Shown piece by piece: positions 1 through 5,837 of a stretch of 27,600 bases of DNA; the stretch's first letter is position 1, and each line of letters begins with the position of its first letter. The position numbers and the translations under genes are program-made. Below the pieces are notes generated by a model. The model ran no database searches, was not told the origin of the DNA, and was given only the letters and a program-made list of their open reading frames with translations. Origin of the DNA: JBBCJM01 sp037190175 (lineage in GTDB: Bacteria; Pseudomonadota; Alphaproteobacteria; Rhodobacterales; Rhodobacteraceae); NCBI GenBank assembly GCA_037190175.1, contig JBBCJM010000217.1:1-27600 (forward strand), written 5' to 3'.

Positions 1-572
1 ACCGTGGTCAGCCCCGTGGTGTCGTGGATCTCGCGCAGCCCCTGGCGCAGCTCCTTCCGCACCTTGGCGTCCAGCGCGCCGAAGGGCTCGTCCAGCAGCA
101 GCATCCGGGGCTCGATCGCCAGCGCGCGCGCCAGCGCCACCCGCTGCCGCTGCCCGCCCGAAAGCTGGCTGGGATAGCGCGAGCCGATGTCGGGCAGCTG
201 GATCAGCTCCAGCAGCTTGGTCACCCGCCGGGCGATCTCGGCCTTCTGCGGCCGCAGCCGGCGCGGCCGGGCGCGCAGCCCGTAGGCGATGTTCTCGAAC
301 ACCGTCATGTGCCGGAAGAGCGCGTAGGACTGGAACACGAAGCCCGCCCGCCGCTCCTGCACCGTCAGGCCGGTGGCGTCCTGCCCGTCGAACAGCACCC
401 TGCCCGAGGTCGGATACTCCAGCCCGCCCAGGATGCGCAGCAGCGTGGTCTTGCCCGAGCCCGAGGGGCCGAGCAGCGCCACCAAGGCGCCCGAGGGGAT
501 GGCCAGGGATACCGGCTGCAGCGCCGCGGTGGTGCCGAACTGCTTGGAAATGCTGTCGATCTCGATATGCAT
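1..572 (-). CDS. cysA: Sulfate/thiosulfate ABC transporter ATP-binding protein CysA (3' end outside window)
   Basis: This is the cytoplasmic ATPase that powers sulfate/thiosulfate import through the CysT-CysW channel. About 190 residues are visible and the frame runs off the left edge, so the gene is partial only because of the window. The ABC signatures are all present: Walker A GPSGSGKT at about residues 35-42, the Q-loop near FVFQSYALF (79-87), the signature LSGGQRQR (137-144) and Walker B MLLLDEP (157-163). The ATG at 572 starts 14 bases after the cysW stop and has a purine-rich AGGAAAGG upstream. It is the last visible gene of the operon. The missing C-terminal part would hold the TOBE-type regulatory domain. 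The family is certain; sulfate specificity comes from the neighbouring genes. Confidence 0.95.
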   Translation of the reverse strand, partial: MHIEIDSISKQFGTTAALQPVSLAIPSGALVALLGPSGSGKTTLLRILGGLEYPTSGRVLFDGQDATGLTVQERRAGFVFQSYALFRHMTVFENIAYGLRARPRRLRPQKAEIARRVTKLLELIQLPDIGSRYPSQLSGGQRQRVALARALAIEPRMLLLDEPFGALDAKVRKELRQGLREIHDTTGLTT

Positions 573-586
573 CGGGTGCGCCTTTC

Positions 587-1480
587 CTAGTGGTGGCGAT
601 GGCCGGCGGCCAGCTGGTCCGCATAGCGCCATTCGAGGATGGATTTCAGCAGGAGCGTCAGCAGCGCCAGGAAGGCCAGCACCGCCGCCATGGAAAACGC
701 CGCCACCGAGAGATATTCGTTGTACATCATCTCGATGGTGATCGGCATGGTGGCGGTCTGGCCGCGGATCTTGCCCGAGACCACGGCCACCGCCCCGAAC
801 TCGCCCATCGCGCGGGCGTTGCAGAGCAGCACGCCATACATCAGCGCCCAGCGGATGTTGGGCAGCGTCACGGTCCAGAAGGTGCGCCAGCCGCTCGCGC
901 CCAGCGTCAGCGCCGCCTCCTCCTCGGCCCTGCCCTGCTCGATCATCACCGGGATCAACTCGCGCGCGACGAAGGGGAAGGTCACGAACATCGTGGCCAG
1001 CACGATCCCCGGCAGGGCGAAGACGATCGGATAGCCCTGCGCCACCAGCCAGCCGCCCAGCGCCGAATTGGCCCCGAACATCAGCACGAGGCAGAGGCCC
1101 GCCACCACGGGCGAGACCGAGAAGGGCAGGTCGATCAGGGTGATCAGGAAGGCCTTGCCGCGGAAGTCGAACTTGGTGATGAACCAGGCCGCGGCGATCC
1201 CGAAGAGCGCGTTCAGCGGCACCGAGATGCCCGCGATCAAGAGCGTCAGCCGGATCGCCGCCTGCGCGTCGCGGTTGCCCAGCGAGGCGACGGCGGCCGC
1301 GAAGCCCCGCCGCAGCGCCTCGGCGAAGACCGAGACCAGGGGGGCGAAGACCAGCAGCGCCACGCCCGCCACCGCGATCCCGATCATCAGCCAGCGCACC
1401 GGCGGCGCCTCGTCGGTGGCGGGGCGGAAGGCGCGGCGGGGCGCCGTGGCGTCGCCGCGGATGAGGGCCGCGTCAGACAT
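587..1480 (-). CDS. cysW: Sulfate ABC transporter permease CysW
   Basis: This is one of the two inner-membrane permease subunits of the sulfate/thiosulfate importer, 297 residues, the usual length. It has a soluble N-terminus of about 30 residues, then about six hydrophobic segments, the first near residues 30-53 (WLMIGIAVAGVALLVFAPLV). The EAA loop that docks on CysA is readable as EEEAALTLGASGWRTFWTV near residues 185-203. The ATG overlaps the end of cysT by 8 bases, which suggests translational coupling, and cysA follows after 14 bases. The paralogous permease next door and the sulfate-binding protein at the head of the operon support sulfate rather than molybdate or phosphate as substrate. 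Confidence 0.95.
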   Translation of the reverse strand: MSDAALIRGDATAPRRAFRPATDEAPPVRWLMIGIAVAGVALLVFAPLVSVFAEALRRGFAAAVASLGNRDAQAAIRLTLLIAGISVPLNALFGIAAAWFITKFDFRGKAFLITLIDLPFSVSPVVAGLCLVLMFGANSALGGWLVAQGYPIVFALPGIVLATMFVTFPFVARELIPVMIEQGRAEEEAALTLGASGWRTFWTVTLPNIRWALMYGVLLCNARAMGEFGAVAVVSGKIRGQTATMPITIEMMYNEYLSVAAFSMAAVLAFLALLTLLLKSILEWRYADQLAAGHRHH

Positions 1481-2312
1481 AGCCGATCCTCCGCCGGCTC
1501 CAGATCTGGATGAGGTTGATCGCCAGCAGCATCGCGAAGGAGATCAGCAGCATGGCGATGCCGATGGCCGAGGCCGCGTCGTAGTTGAACTCCTCCAGCT
1601 GGATCACGATCAGCAGGGGGGCGATCTCGGTCACCAGCGGGATGTTCCCGGCGATGAAGATGACCGAGCCGTATTCCCCCGCCGCCCGCGCCAGCGCCAG
1701 GGCAAAGCCGGTCAGCGCCGCGGGCAGCAGCATGGGCAGCACCACGCGGCGCAGGGTATAGAGGCGGGAAGCGCCCAGGGTGGCCGAGACCTCCTCGACC
1801 TCGCGCTCGATCTCCTCCACCACCGGCTGCACGGTGCGCGCGACGAAGGGCAGGCCCACGAAGACCAGCGCGATGAAGATGCCCCACTGGGTATAGGCGA
1901 TCTTCCAGCCCACCTCGCGCGCCATCGCGCCGAAGAACCCGTTCGGGGCGTAGAGCGCGGTCAGCGCGATGCCGGCCACCGCCGTGGGCAGCGCGAAGGG
2001 CAGGTCCACCGCGGCGTCGAAGATGCGCCGGCCGGGGAAGCGATAGCGCACCAGCACCCAGGCCAGCAGCACCCCGAAGACCAGGTTGAACAGCGCCGCC
2101 AGCAGCGACAGGCGGAAAGAAAGATACAGCGCCGCCCAGACCCGCGGCCGGTTCACCACGTCCCACATGTTGCCCAGGCCGAAGGTGGCGCCCTTCAGGA
2201 GAAGGGCGCCGATGGGCAGAAGCACGACGAGGGAGAGCATCGTCAGGGTGATCCCCATGCTCAGGCCGAGGCCCGGAATGGGGGAACGGTGCACGAGCGG
2301 CCTGCCCATCAT
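1473..2312 (-). CDS. cysT: Sulfate ABC transporter permease CysT (CysU)
   Basis: This is the second integral membrane subunit of the sulfate/thiosulfate importer, 279 residues. The first membrane segment is near residues 18-40 (SMGITLTMLSLVVLLPIGAL), and the EAA loop reads EVEEVSATLGASRLYTLRRVV in the second half. Two adjacent ATGs (2312 and 2309) are possible starts. I chose the first because GAGG lies 5 bases upstream of it. The start is only 7 bases after the sbp stop, and the 3' end overlaps cysW by 8 bases, so sbp, cysT, cysW and cysA are one transcription unit. Unlike the binding protein upstream, this protein uses methionine freely, so the sulfur sparing described for sbp does not extend to the membrane subunits. 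Confidence 0.94.
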   Translation of the reverse strand: MMGRPLVHRSPIPGLGLSMGITLTMLSLVVLLPIGALLLKGATFGLGNMWDVVNRPRVWAALYLSFRLSLLAALFNLVFGVLLAWVLVRYRFPGRRIFDAAVDLPFALPTAVAGIALTALYAPNGFFGAMAREVGWKIAYTQWGIFIALVFVGLPFVARTVQPVVEEIEREVEEVSATLGASRLYTLRRVVLPMLLPAALTGFALALARAAGEYGSVIFIAGNIPLVTEIAPLLIVIQLEEFNYDAASAIGIAMLLISFAMLLAINLIQIWSRRRIGYV

Positions 2313-2319
2313 GCCGACC

Positions 2320-3447
2320 TCACTTCGCCTCGTAGATCTGGTCGAAGATCCCGCCGTCGCCGAAGTGTTCGGGCTGCGCCTTCTCCCAGCCGCCGAAGTG
2401 CTCGATGGTGATCAGCTCCAGCTCGGGAAAGCGCGCCACGTCCTCGGGCGAGGCCGCCGAAGTATCCCAGGCGCGATAGAAGTGCTTGAGCGCCAGCGCC
2501 TGGCCCTCGGGCGAGTAGAGATGGTTCAGGTACGCCTCGGCCAGTTCGCGCTGCTCGGGCGTGCGGATGTTGCCCTCGACGATGGCCACCGGCGGCTCGG
2601 CCAGCACGGAAAGCGAGGGGATCACGATGTCGAACTGGTCCTCGCCCAGCTCCTTCAGCGCCAGATGCGCCTCGTTCTCCCAGGCCAGCAGCACGTCGCC
2701 GATGCCGCGCTGCACGAAGGTGGTGGTCGAGCCCCGGGCGGCCGAGTCGAGCACCGGCACCCGGGCGAAGAGCTGGCGCACGAATTCCTGCGGATCCTGC
2801 CCGTTCTTCTCGGCCCAGGCCCAGGCGGCGAGGTAGTTCCAGCGCGCCCCGCCGGAGGTCTTGGGGTTGGGCGTGATCACCTCGATCCCGTCCTTGACCA
2901 GATCGCCCCAGTCCTGGATGCCCTTGGGGTTGCCCTCGCGCACCAGCAGCACGATGGTCGAGGTATAGGGCGAGGAGTTGTGCGGCAGCTTCGACTGCCA
3001 GTCGGCGGGCAGCTTGCCGGCCTCGGCGATGCGGTCGATGTCGCCCGAAAGCGCCAGCGTTACCACCTGCGCCTCCAGCCCGTCGACCACCGCGCGGGCC
3101 TGCGACCCCGAGCCGCCGTGGCTGGTCTCGATCACCGGGGCGGGCTTGCCCTGCGCCGTCCACCAGGCGGTGAAGGCCTCGTTGAACTCGCGGTAGAGCT
3201 CGCGGGTGGGGTCGTAGCTGACGTTCAGCAGCTTCAGCTCCTGCGCCTGCGCGCCCTGCGGGGCGGCCAGGCCGAGGGCGGCGGCGGCCAGCGCGAGCGC
3301 GGTCAGCGCGCCCCGCAGCCGGCGGGCGATGGGCCAGCCGGTCAGCCGCGCGCCGCCGGCCTGGATGGTGACGCGGCCGTCGGCATGGTCCAGCAGGCGC
3401 TCGCCCTGGGCGGTCACGGTGCCGGCGACGGTGATGGTGGTCAGCAT
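2320..3447 (-). CDS. sbp: Periplasmic sulfate-binding protein (Sbp/CysP family) with an N-terminal extension
   Basis: This is the substrate-binding protein that hands sulfate or thiosulfate to CysT/CysW. The family is shown by NVSYDPTRELYREFN just after the signal region, the ETSHGGSGSQARAV segment and TPNPKTSGGARWNYLAAW. The ATG at 3447 is preceded by GAGGAGACC with good spacing. The frame is open much further upstream, but only this start has a ribosome site, and there is no ATG, GTG or TTG between it and the mature protein. The hydrophobic signal core is at about residues 47-62 with an AQA cleavage motif at 66-68. That leaves about 40 unusual residues (ITVAGTVTAQGERLLDHADG...) in front of a normal Sec signal. 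The 375 residues contain no cysteine and no methionine except the first. The frame stays open, so the extension does not look like a sequencing slip. Confidence 0.92.
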   Translation of the reverse strand: MLTTITVAGTVTAQGERLLDHADGRVTIQAGGARLTGWPIARRLRGALTALALAAAALGLAAPQGAQAQELKLLNVSYDPTRELYREFNEAFTAWWTAQGKPAPVIETSHGGSGSQARAVVDGLEAQVVTLALSGDIDRIAEAGKLPADWQSKLPHNSSPYTSTIVLLVREGNPKGIQDWGDLVKDGIEVITPNPKTSGGARWNYLAAWAWAEKNGQDPQEFVRQLFARVPVLDSAARGSTTTFVQRGIGDVLLAWENEAHLALKELGEDQFDIVIPSLSVLAEPPVAIVEGNIRTPEQRELAEAYLNHLYSPEGQALALKHFYRAWDTSAASPEDVARFPELELITIEHFGGWEKAQPEHFGDGGIFDQIYEAK

Positions 3448-3545
3448 GGCGGTCTCCTCGGAATGCCGGGGGTGTCGGTGGCCCGGGGCCGCTGCGGCGC
3501 CGGGAACGAAGGGGCGGCCCTGCCGGGCCGGAGGGGCGAGGCCGA

Positions 3546-3812
3546 TCATGGGGATCGCCCCGCGGAATGGATGGGCTCCACCCGCACGTCCCAGAGCGCG
3601 GGGTTGCGGCTGCGCAGAAGCTCGGCCCGGGCCGCCTCGGGGTCGCGGGAATAGAGCGTCACCGGCCCGCCGTTCAGGCGCAGCGCGGCGCCGGTGCGGC
3701 GGTCGACCAGGGTGACCGCATAGGTGGGCGCGGCCTGGCCCCTGCCCTGCGCCCGGCCCGACAGGCGGGCAAATCCAGGGGCGGGCTCTCCAAAGGCGGT
3801 CATGGCGGTCAT
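3546..3812 (-). CDS. Small sulfur-poor protein of unknown function at the head of the sulfate operon
   Basis: This 88-residue soluble protein has no signal peptide and no membrane segment. I do not recognise a named family. GGAGG sits 7 bases before the ATG at 3812, a strong ribosome site, which argues for a real gene. It is the first gene after the predicted operon promoter, 98 bases ahead of sbp on the same strand. The core reads YAVTLVDRRTGAALRLNGGPVTLYSRDPEAARAELL, which suggests a short beta-rich segment followed by a helix. It contains no cysteine and methionine only at positions 1 and 4, as expected for a protein made during sulfur limitation. Pseudomonads also keep a small gene (oscA) next to sbp, so an accessory role under sulfur starvation is a reasonable guess; homology to OscA is not claimed. 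Confidence 0.7.
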   Translation of the reverse strand: MTAMTAFGEPAPGFARLSGRAQGRGQAAPTYAVTLVDRRTGAALRLNGGPVTLYSRDPEAARAELLRSRNPALWDVRVEPIHSAGRSP

Positions 3813-3856
3813 TCTCGATCCTCCGGCCTCGCGGCGTTCCGGCCTCTGCCGGCCGC

Positions 3857-3875
3857 CTGTCGATAATAACGACAG
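3857..3875. promoter_or_regulatory. Dyad over the probable -10 of the sulfate operon
   Basis: CTGTCG and CGACAG form a perfect 6-base inverted repeat separated by 7 AT-rich bases. Read on the operon strand, the spacer contains TATTAT, a 5/6 match to a sigma-70 -10 element. TTGAAA lies 20 bases further upstream, which is a long spacer for a -35. The dyad ends 45 bases before the first ATG of the operon. A repressor bound here would block the promoter; the Rrf2 protein encoded just upstream is the natural candidate. Confidence 0.45.
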
Positions 3876-3990
3876 ATGAAGTCGGGTTTTTCAATGGAAT
3901 TTGCACGCCAAAATTGGTCGTCATGATAGAATATTATTTCACGCCGCCACTCCTCGACCACGGATCACGGCCCCTCGGGACCAACCCGCC

Positions 3991-4040
3991 TTTCTTTGGT
4001 GTCTTAAATATCCCGGGGTCCGGGGCAGCGCCCCGGGGGG
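3991..4040 (-). repeat. GC-rich hairpin repeat of Rhodobacteraceae type
   Basis: On the minus strand a hairpin built from GGGGCGCTGCCCC is followed by GGACCCCGGGATATTT and then GACACCAAAGAAA. I recall the pattern of a GC-rich hairpin, CCCCGGGATATTT and a purine tract as a recurrent 3'-flanking repeat in this bacterial family. It lies downstream of the Rrf2 gene and upstream of the sulfate operon promoter. A role in transcript ends is likely but inferred. Confidence 0.5.
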
Positions 4041-4062
4041 GTCCACCGGCACGACGCCCTGT

Positions 4063-4082
4063 AAAGTGGGCAATCTGCCCAC
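4063..4082 (-). terminator. Probable Rho-independent terminator of the Rrf2 gene
   Basis: GTGGGCA-ATC-TGCCCAC is a perfect 7-base-pair stem with a 3-base loop, followed on the minus strand by TTTACAGG. It begins 25 bases after the Rrf2 stop codon. The U-tract is short, so it may act with the second GC-rich hairpin at 4011-4040. The same palindrome could also belong to a dispersed repeat family. Confidence 0.5.
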
Positions 4083-4106
4083 CATCCGCCGCCCGTCACC
4101 CCGCCC

Positions 4107-4571
4107 TCAGGCGTCGGCGGCCGCGTCCAGCACCAGCGCGGTGGTGGCGTCCGACTTCAGCATGTCGGCGAGCGTCAGCGACTCGATGATCAGCAGATAC
4201 GACCAGAAGACCTCGGCGAAGATCCGCCGGATCCGGCAGGTCGCCTCGTCGCTGCAATCCTCGCACCTCTGATAGGCCCGGCGCGACAGGCAGGCCAAGG
4301 GCGCGATCGGCCCGTCGATCTGGCGCAGGAGTTCCGAGAGCGAGATCTCCCCCGGCGGCTTCAGCAGGCTATAGCCCCCCGCCCGGCCGCGAATCGAGGC
4401 GATCATCCCGGCGTTGCGCAGTTCCAGCAGGATATGTTCCAGGAACCGCTTGGGCGCGCCCGAGCGCCGGGCGATGGCCTCGATGGTCAAGGGCTCGGGC
4501 TCGGGCTTCGCGGCCTCGTCGGCCAGCGTCAGCAGGGCTTTCAGCGCGTATTTGGCCTTCTGGGTGATCAT
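4107..4571 (-). CDS. Rrf2-family transcriptional regulator with four cysteines
   Basis: This is a 154-residue winged-helix regulator of the Rrf2 family, which includes IscR, RirA, NsrR and CymR. The start ITQKAKYALKALLTLAD, the recognition region (IEAIARRSGAPKRFLEHIL) and the wing RGRAGGYSL are typical. Four cysteines lie at about 94, 103, 106 and 112 (C-x8-C-x2-C-x5-C), where other Rrf2 proteins hold an Fe-S cluster or sense thiols. The spacing is not the IscR one, and CymR lacks this set, so the ligand is open. Its position upstream of the sulfate importer on the same strand suggests control of sulfur assimilation, and the dyad at 3857-3875 is a candidate operator. No ribosome site precedes the ATG (see the promoter at 4578-4606). 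Confidence 0.92.
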   Translation of the reverse strand: MITQKAKYALKALLTLADEAAKPEPEPLTIEAIARRSGAPKRFLEHILLELRNAGMIASIRGRAGGYSLLKPPGEISLSELLRQIDGPIAPLACLSRRAYQRCEDCSDEATCRIRRIFAEVFWSYLLIIESLTLADMLKSDATTALVLDAAADA

Positions 4572-4577
4572 GGCGGT

Positions 4578-4606
4578 TATCTAGACCCGCCAAGGGGATA
4601 AATCAA
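4578..4606 (-). promoter_or_regulatory. Possible promoter of the Rrf2 gene (leaderless)
   Basis: On the minus strand TTGATT (4606-4601) and TAGATA (4583-4578) are separated by exactly 17 bases. Transcription would begin at about 4571, the first base of the Rrf2 ATG, giving a leaderless mRNA. That fits the absence of any Shine-Dalgarno sequence in front of this gene. The -10 match is weak. Confidence 0.3.
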
Positions 4607-4716
4607 CGTGAGTCGAGTCGAGATTTTTACCCCGCGCGGCGCTGTTGCCCCCGTGCCAGCGCCCTGCCCCGCGCACGCCGATCGCAGCAGGGAAATCTTA
4701 CACGACAAAGACGATG

Positions 4717-4731
4717 GATTTTTGGAAAATC
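4717..4731. promoter_or_regulatory. 15-base dyad, candidate Lrp/AsnC operator
   Basis: GATTTT-TGG-AAAATC is a perfect inverted repeat in an otherwise GC-rich stretch, 32 bases ahead of the Lrp-family ATG. Lrp-family sites are typically 15 bases, AT-centred and autoregulatory. Placement in the divergent Rrf2/Lrp interval would also allow it to act on the Rrf2 gene. Confidence 0.45.
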
Positions 4732-4763
4732 TGTGTCATGCTGCCCCCGGCAAGGAGCACCCG

Positions 4764-5237
4764 ATGACCGACCTCGACCTGATCGACCGCAAGATCGTGG
4801 CAGAACTCATGCGCGACGCCACCCTGCCCGTGGCCCGCATCGCCGAGCGCGTGGGCCTGTCGCAGACCCCCTGCTGGAAGCGCATCCAGAAGCTGGAGGC
4901 CACCGGCGTCATCGCCGGCCGGGTGGCCTTGGCCGATCCGGTGAAGCTGGGCCTGGGCCTGACCGTCTTCGTGGGGATCGAGGCGCCCGACCATTCCGCG
5001 GCCTGGCGCGACGGTTTCGCCGCGGCGGTGGAGCGGATCCCCGAGATCATGGAGGTCTACCGGATGGCGGGCGAGCTCGACTACCTGCTGCGGGTGGCGG
5101 TGACCGACATGGCGGCCTACGACAGCCTCTACCGCCGGCTGACCGACGCGATCCCGATCAAGACCGTGACCTCGCATTTCGCCATGGAGCGGATCAAGTA
5201 CACCACCGCCTATCCGGTCAACACCCACGACCGCTGA
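4764..5237 (+). CDS. Lrp/AsnC-family transcriptional regulator, DecR-like
   Basis: This 157-residue protein has an N-terminal HTH (LDLIDRKIVAELMRDATLPV...SQTPCWKRIQKLEATGVI, residues 3-46) and a C-terminal RAM/AsnC ligand-binding domain. I chose the ATG at 4764 because AAGGAG lies 6 bases before it; upstream residues in the same frame do not look coding. The protein resembles E. coli DecR (YbaO), the cysteine-responsive activator of cysteine detoxification: it shares TPCWKR, the GLGLT.FV segment, RMAGE-DYL-RV and the closing FAMERIKYTT. That comparison is from memory. DecR-like function fits the neighbouring sulfate importer and Rrf2 gene. The fds operon starts 117 bases downstream on the same strand, so control of formate dehydrogenase cannot be excluded. 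Confidence 0.93.
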   Translation: MTDLDLIDRKIVAELMRDATLPVARIAERVGLSQTPCWKRIQKLEATGVIAGRVALADPVKLGLGLTVFVGIEAPDHSAAWRDGFAAAVERIPEIMEVYRMAGELDYLLRVAVTDMAAYDSLYRRLTDAIPIKTVTSHFAMERIKYTTAYPVNTHDR

Positions 5238-5267
5238 CGGGGGCGCGATCTATCGCTGGAACCCGTT

Positions 5268-5288
5268 TCGATAGAGAACTTCTATCGA
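5268..5288. promoter_or_regulatory. LysR-type regulator box upstream of fdsG
   Basis: TCGATAGA-N5-TCTATCGA is an 8-base-pair dyad containing ATAG-N7-CTAT, the T-N11-A form of a LysR-type box. An extra half-site CTATCG lies at 5250-5255, about two helical turns upstream. With the promoter proposed at 5306-5334 the box is centred near -63, the classic LysR recognition position. fds operons elsewhere are controlled by the LysR-type regulator FdsR, but no LysR gene is in this window. Confidence 0.55.
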
Positions 5289-5305
5289 CTGACGGGAATC
5301 CGAAT

Positions 5306-5334
5306 TTGATCCGGGGCCGCCTACGGGGCTATTG
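5306..5334 (+). promoter_or_regulatory. Candidate fds operon promoter
   Basis: TTGATC and CTATTG are separated by 17 bases. Transcription would begin near 5341, just before the AAAGGAG ribosome site of fdsG (5341-5347), leaving a short leader. The -10 is a weak match, as expected for a promoter that needs an activator at the upstream LysR-type box. Confidence 0.35.
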
Positions 5335-5354
5335 CGGCGCAAAGGAGAGCCCCG

Positions 5355-5837
5355 ATGCCCACCACGCCAGCCCTGGACGGCCAGGGCCAGCAGACCTTGC
5401 GCGACATCCTCGACGCCCATCGCGGGGTCGAGGGCGCGCTTCTGCCCATCCTCCACGCGGTGCAGGAGGCCTTCGGCCACATCCCGCAGGAGGCGCTGCC
5501 GCTGATCGCCGCCGACCAGATGATCACCCGGGCCGAGGCGCATGGGGTGATGAGCTTCTACCACGACTTCCGCGAGGCCCCGGCGGGCCGGCACGTGCTG
5601 AAGCTCTGCCGGGCCGAGGCCTGCCAGGCCATGGGGGCCGAGGCGCTGGCCACCCAGGCGCGCGAGCGGCTGGGGATCGACTGGCACGAGACCACCCGCG
5701 ACGGCGGCGTGACGCTGGAGCCGGTGTTCTGCCTCGGCCTCTGCTCCTGCGGCCCGGCGGCGATGCTGGACGGGCGGCCGGTCGGCCGGGTGGACGCCGC
5801 CCGGCTGGAGGCGCTGCTGGCGGAGGCGGGGCGATGA
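5355..5837 (+). CDS. fdsG: NAD-dependent formate dehydrogenase, gamma subunit FdsG
   Basis: FdsG is the small electron-transfer subunit, homologous to NuoE and HoxE, of the soluble NAD-dependent formate dehydrogenase that oxidises formate to CO2. It has 160 residues: an N-terminal helical part, then a thioredoxin-like [2Fe-2S] domain whose likely ligands are Cys85, Cys90, Cys126 and Cys130 (CRAEAC and CLGLC). AAAGGAG precedes the ATG by 7 bases. It is the first gene of fdsGBACD, and its TGA overlaps the fdsB ATG, so the two subunits are translationally coupled as expected for a tight FdsG-FdsB pair. Confidence 0.96.
   Translation: MPTTPALDGQGQQTLRDILDAHRGVEGALLPILHAVQEAFGHIPQEALPLIAADQMITRAEAHGVMSFYHDFREAPAGRHVLKLCRAEACQAMGAEALATQARERLGIDWHETTRDGGVTLEPVFCLGLCSCGPAAMLDGRPVGRVDAARLEALLAEAGR

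Noticed and set aside
3448..3924. Upstream continuation of the sbp frame.
   Set aside because: It has no ribosome site at its first ATG, and its text is Arg/Pro-rich noise that overlaps the 88-residue gene in another frame.
4733..5833. A plus-strand open frame that runs through the Lrp gene and fdsG into fdsB.
   Set aside because: The part before 5834 is out of frame with two real genes and is compositional noise; fdsB starts at 5834, overlapping the fdsG stop.
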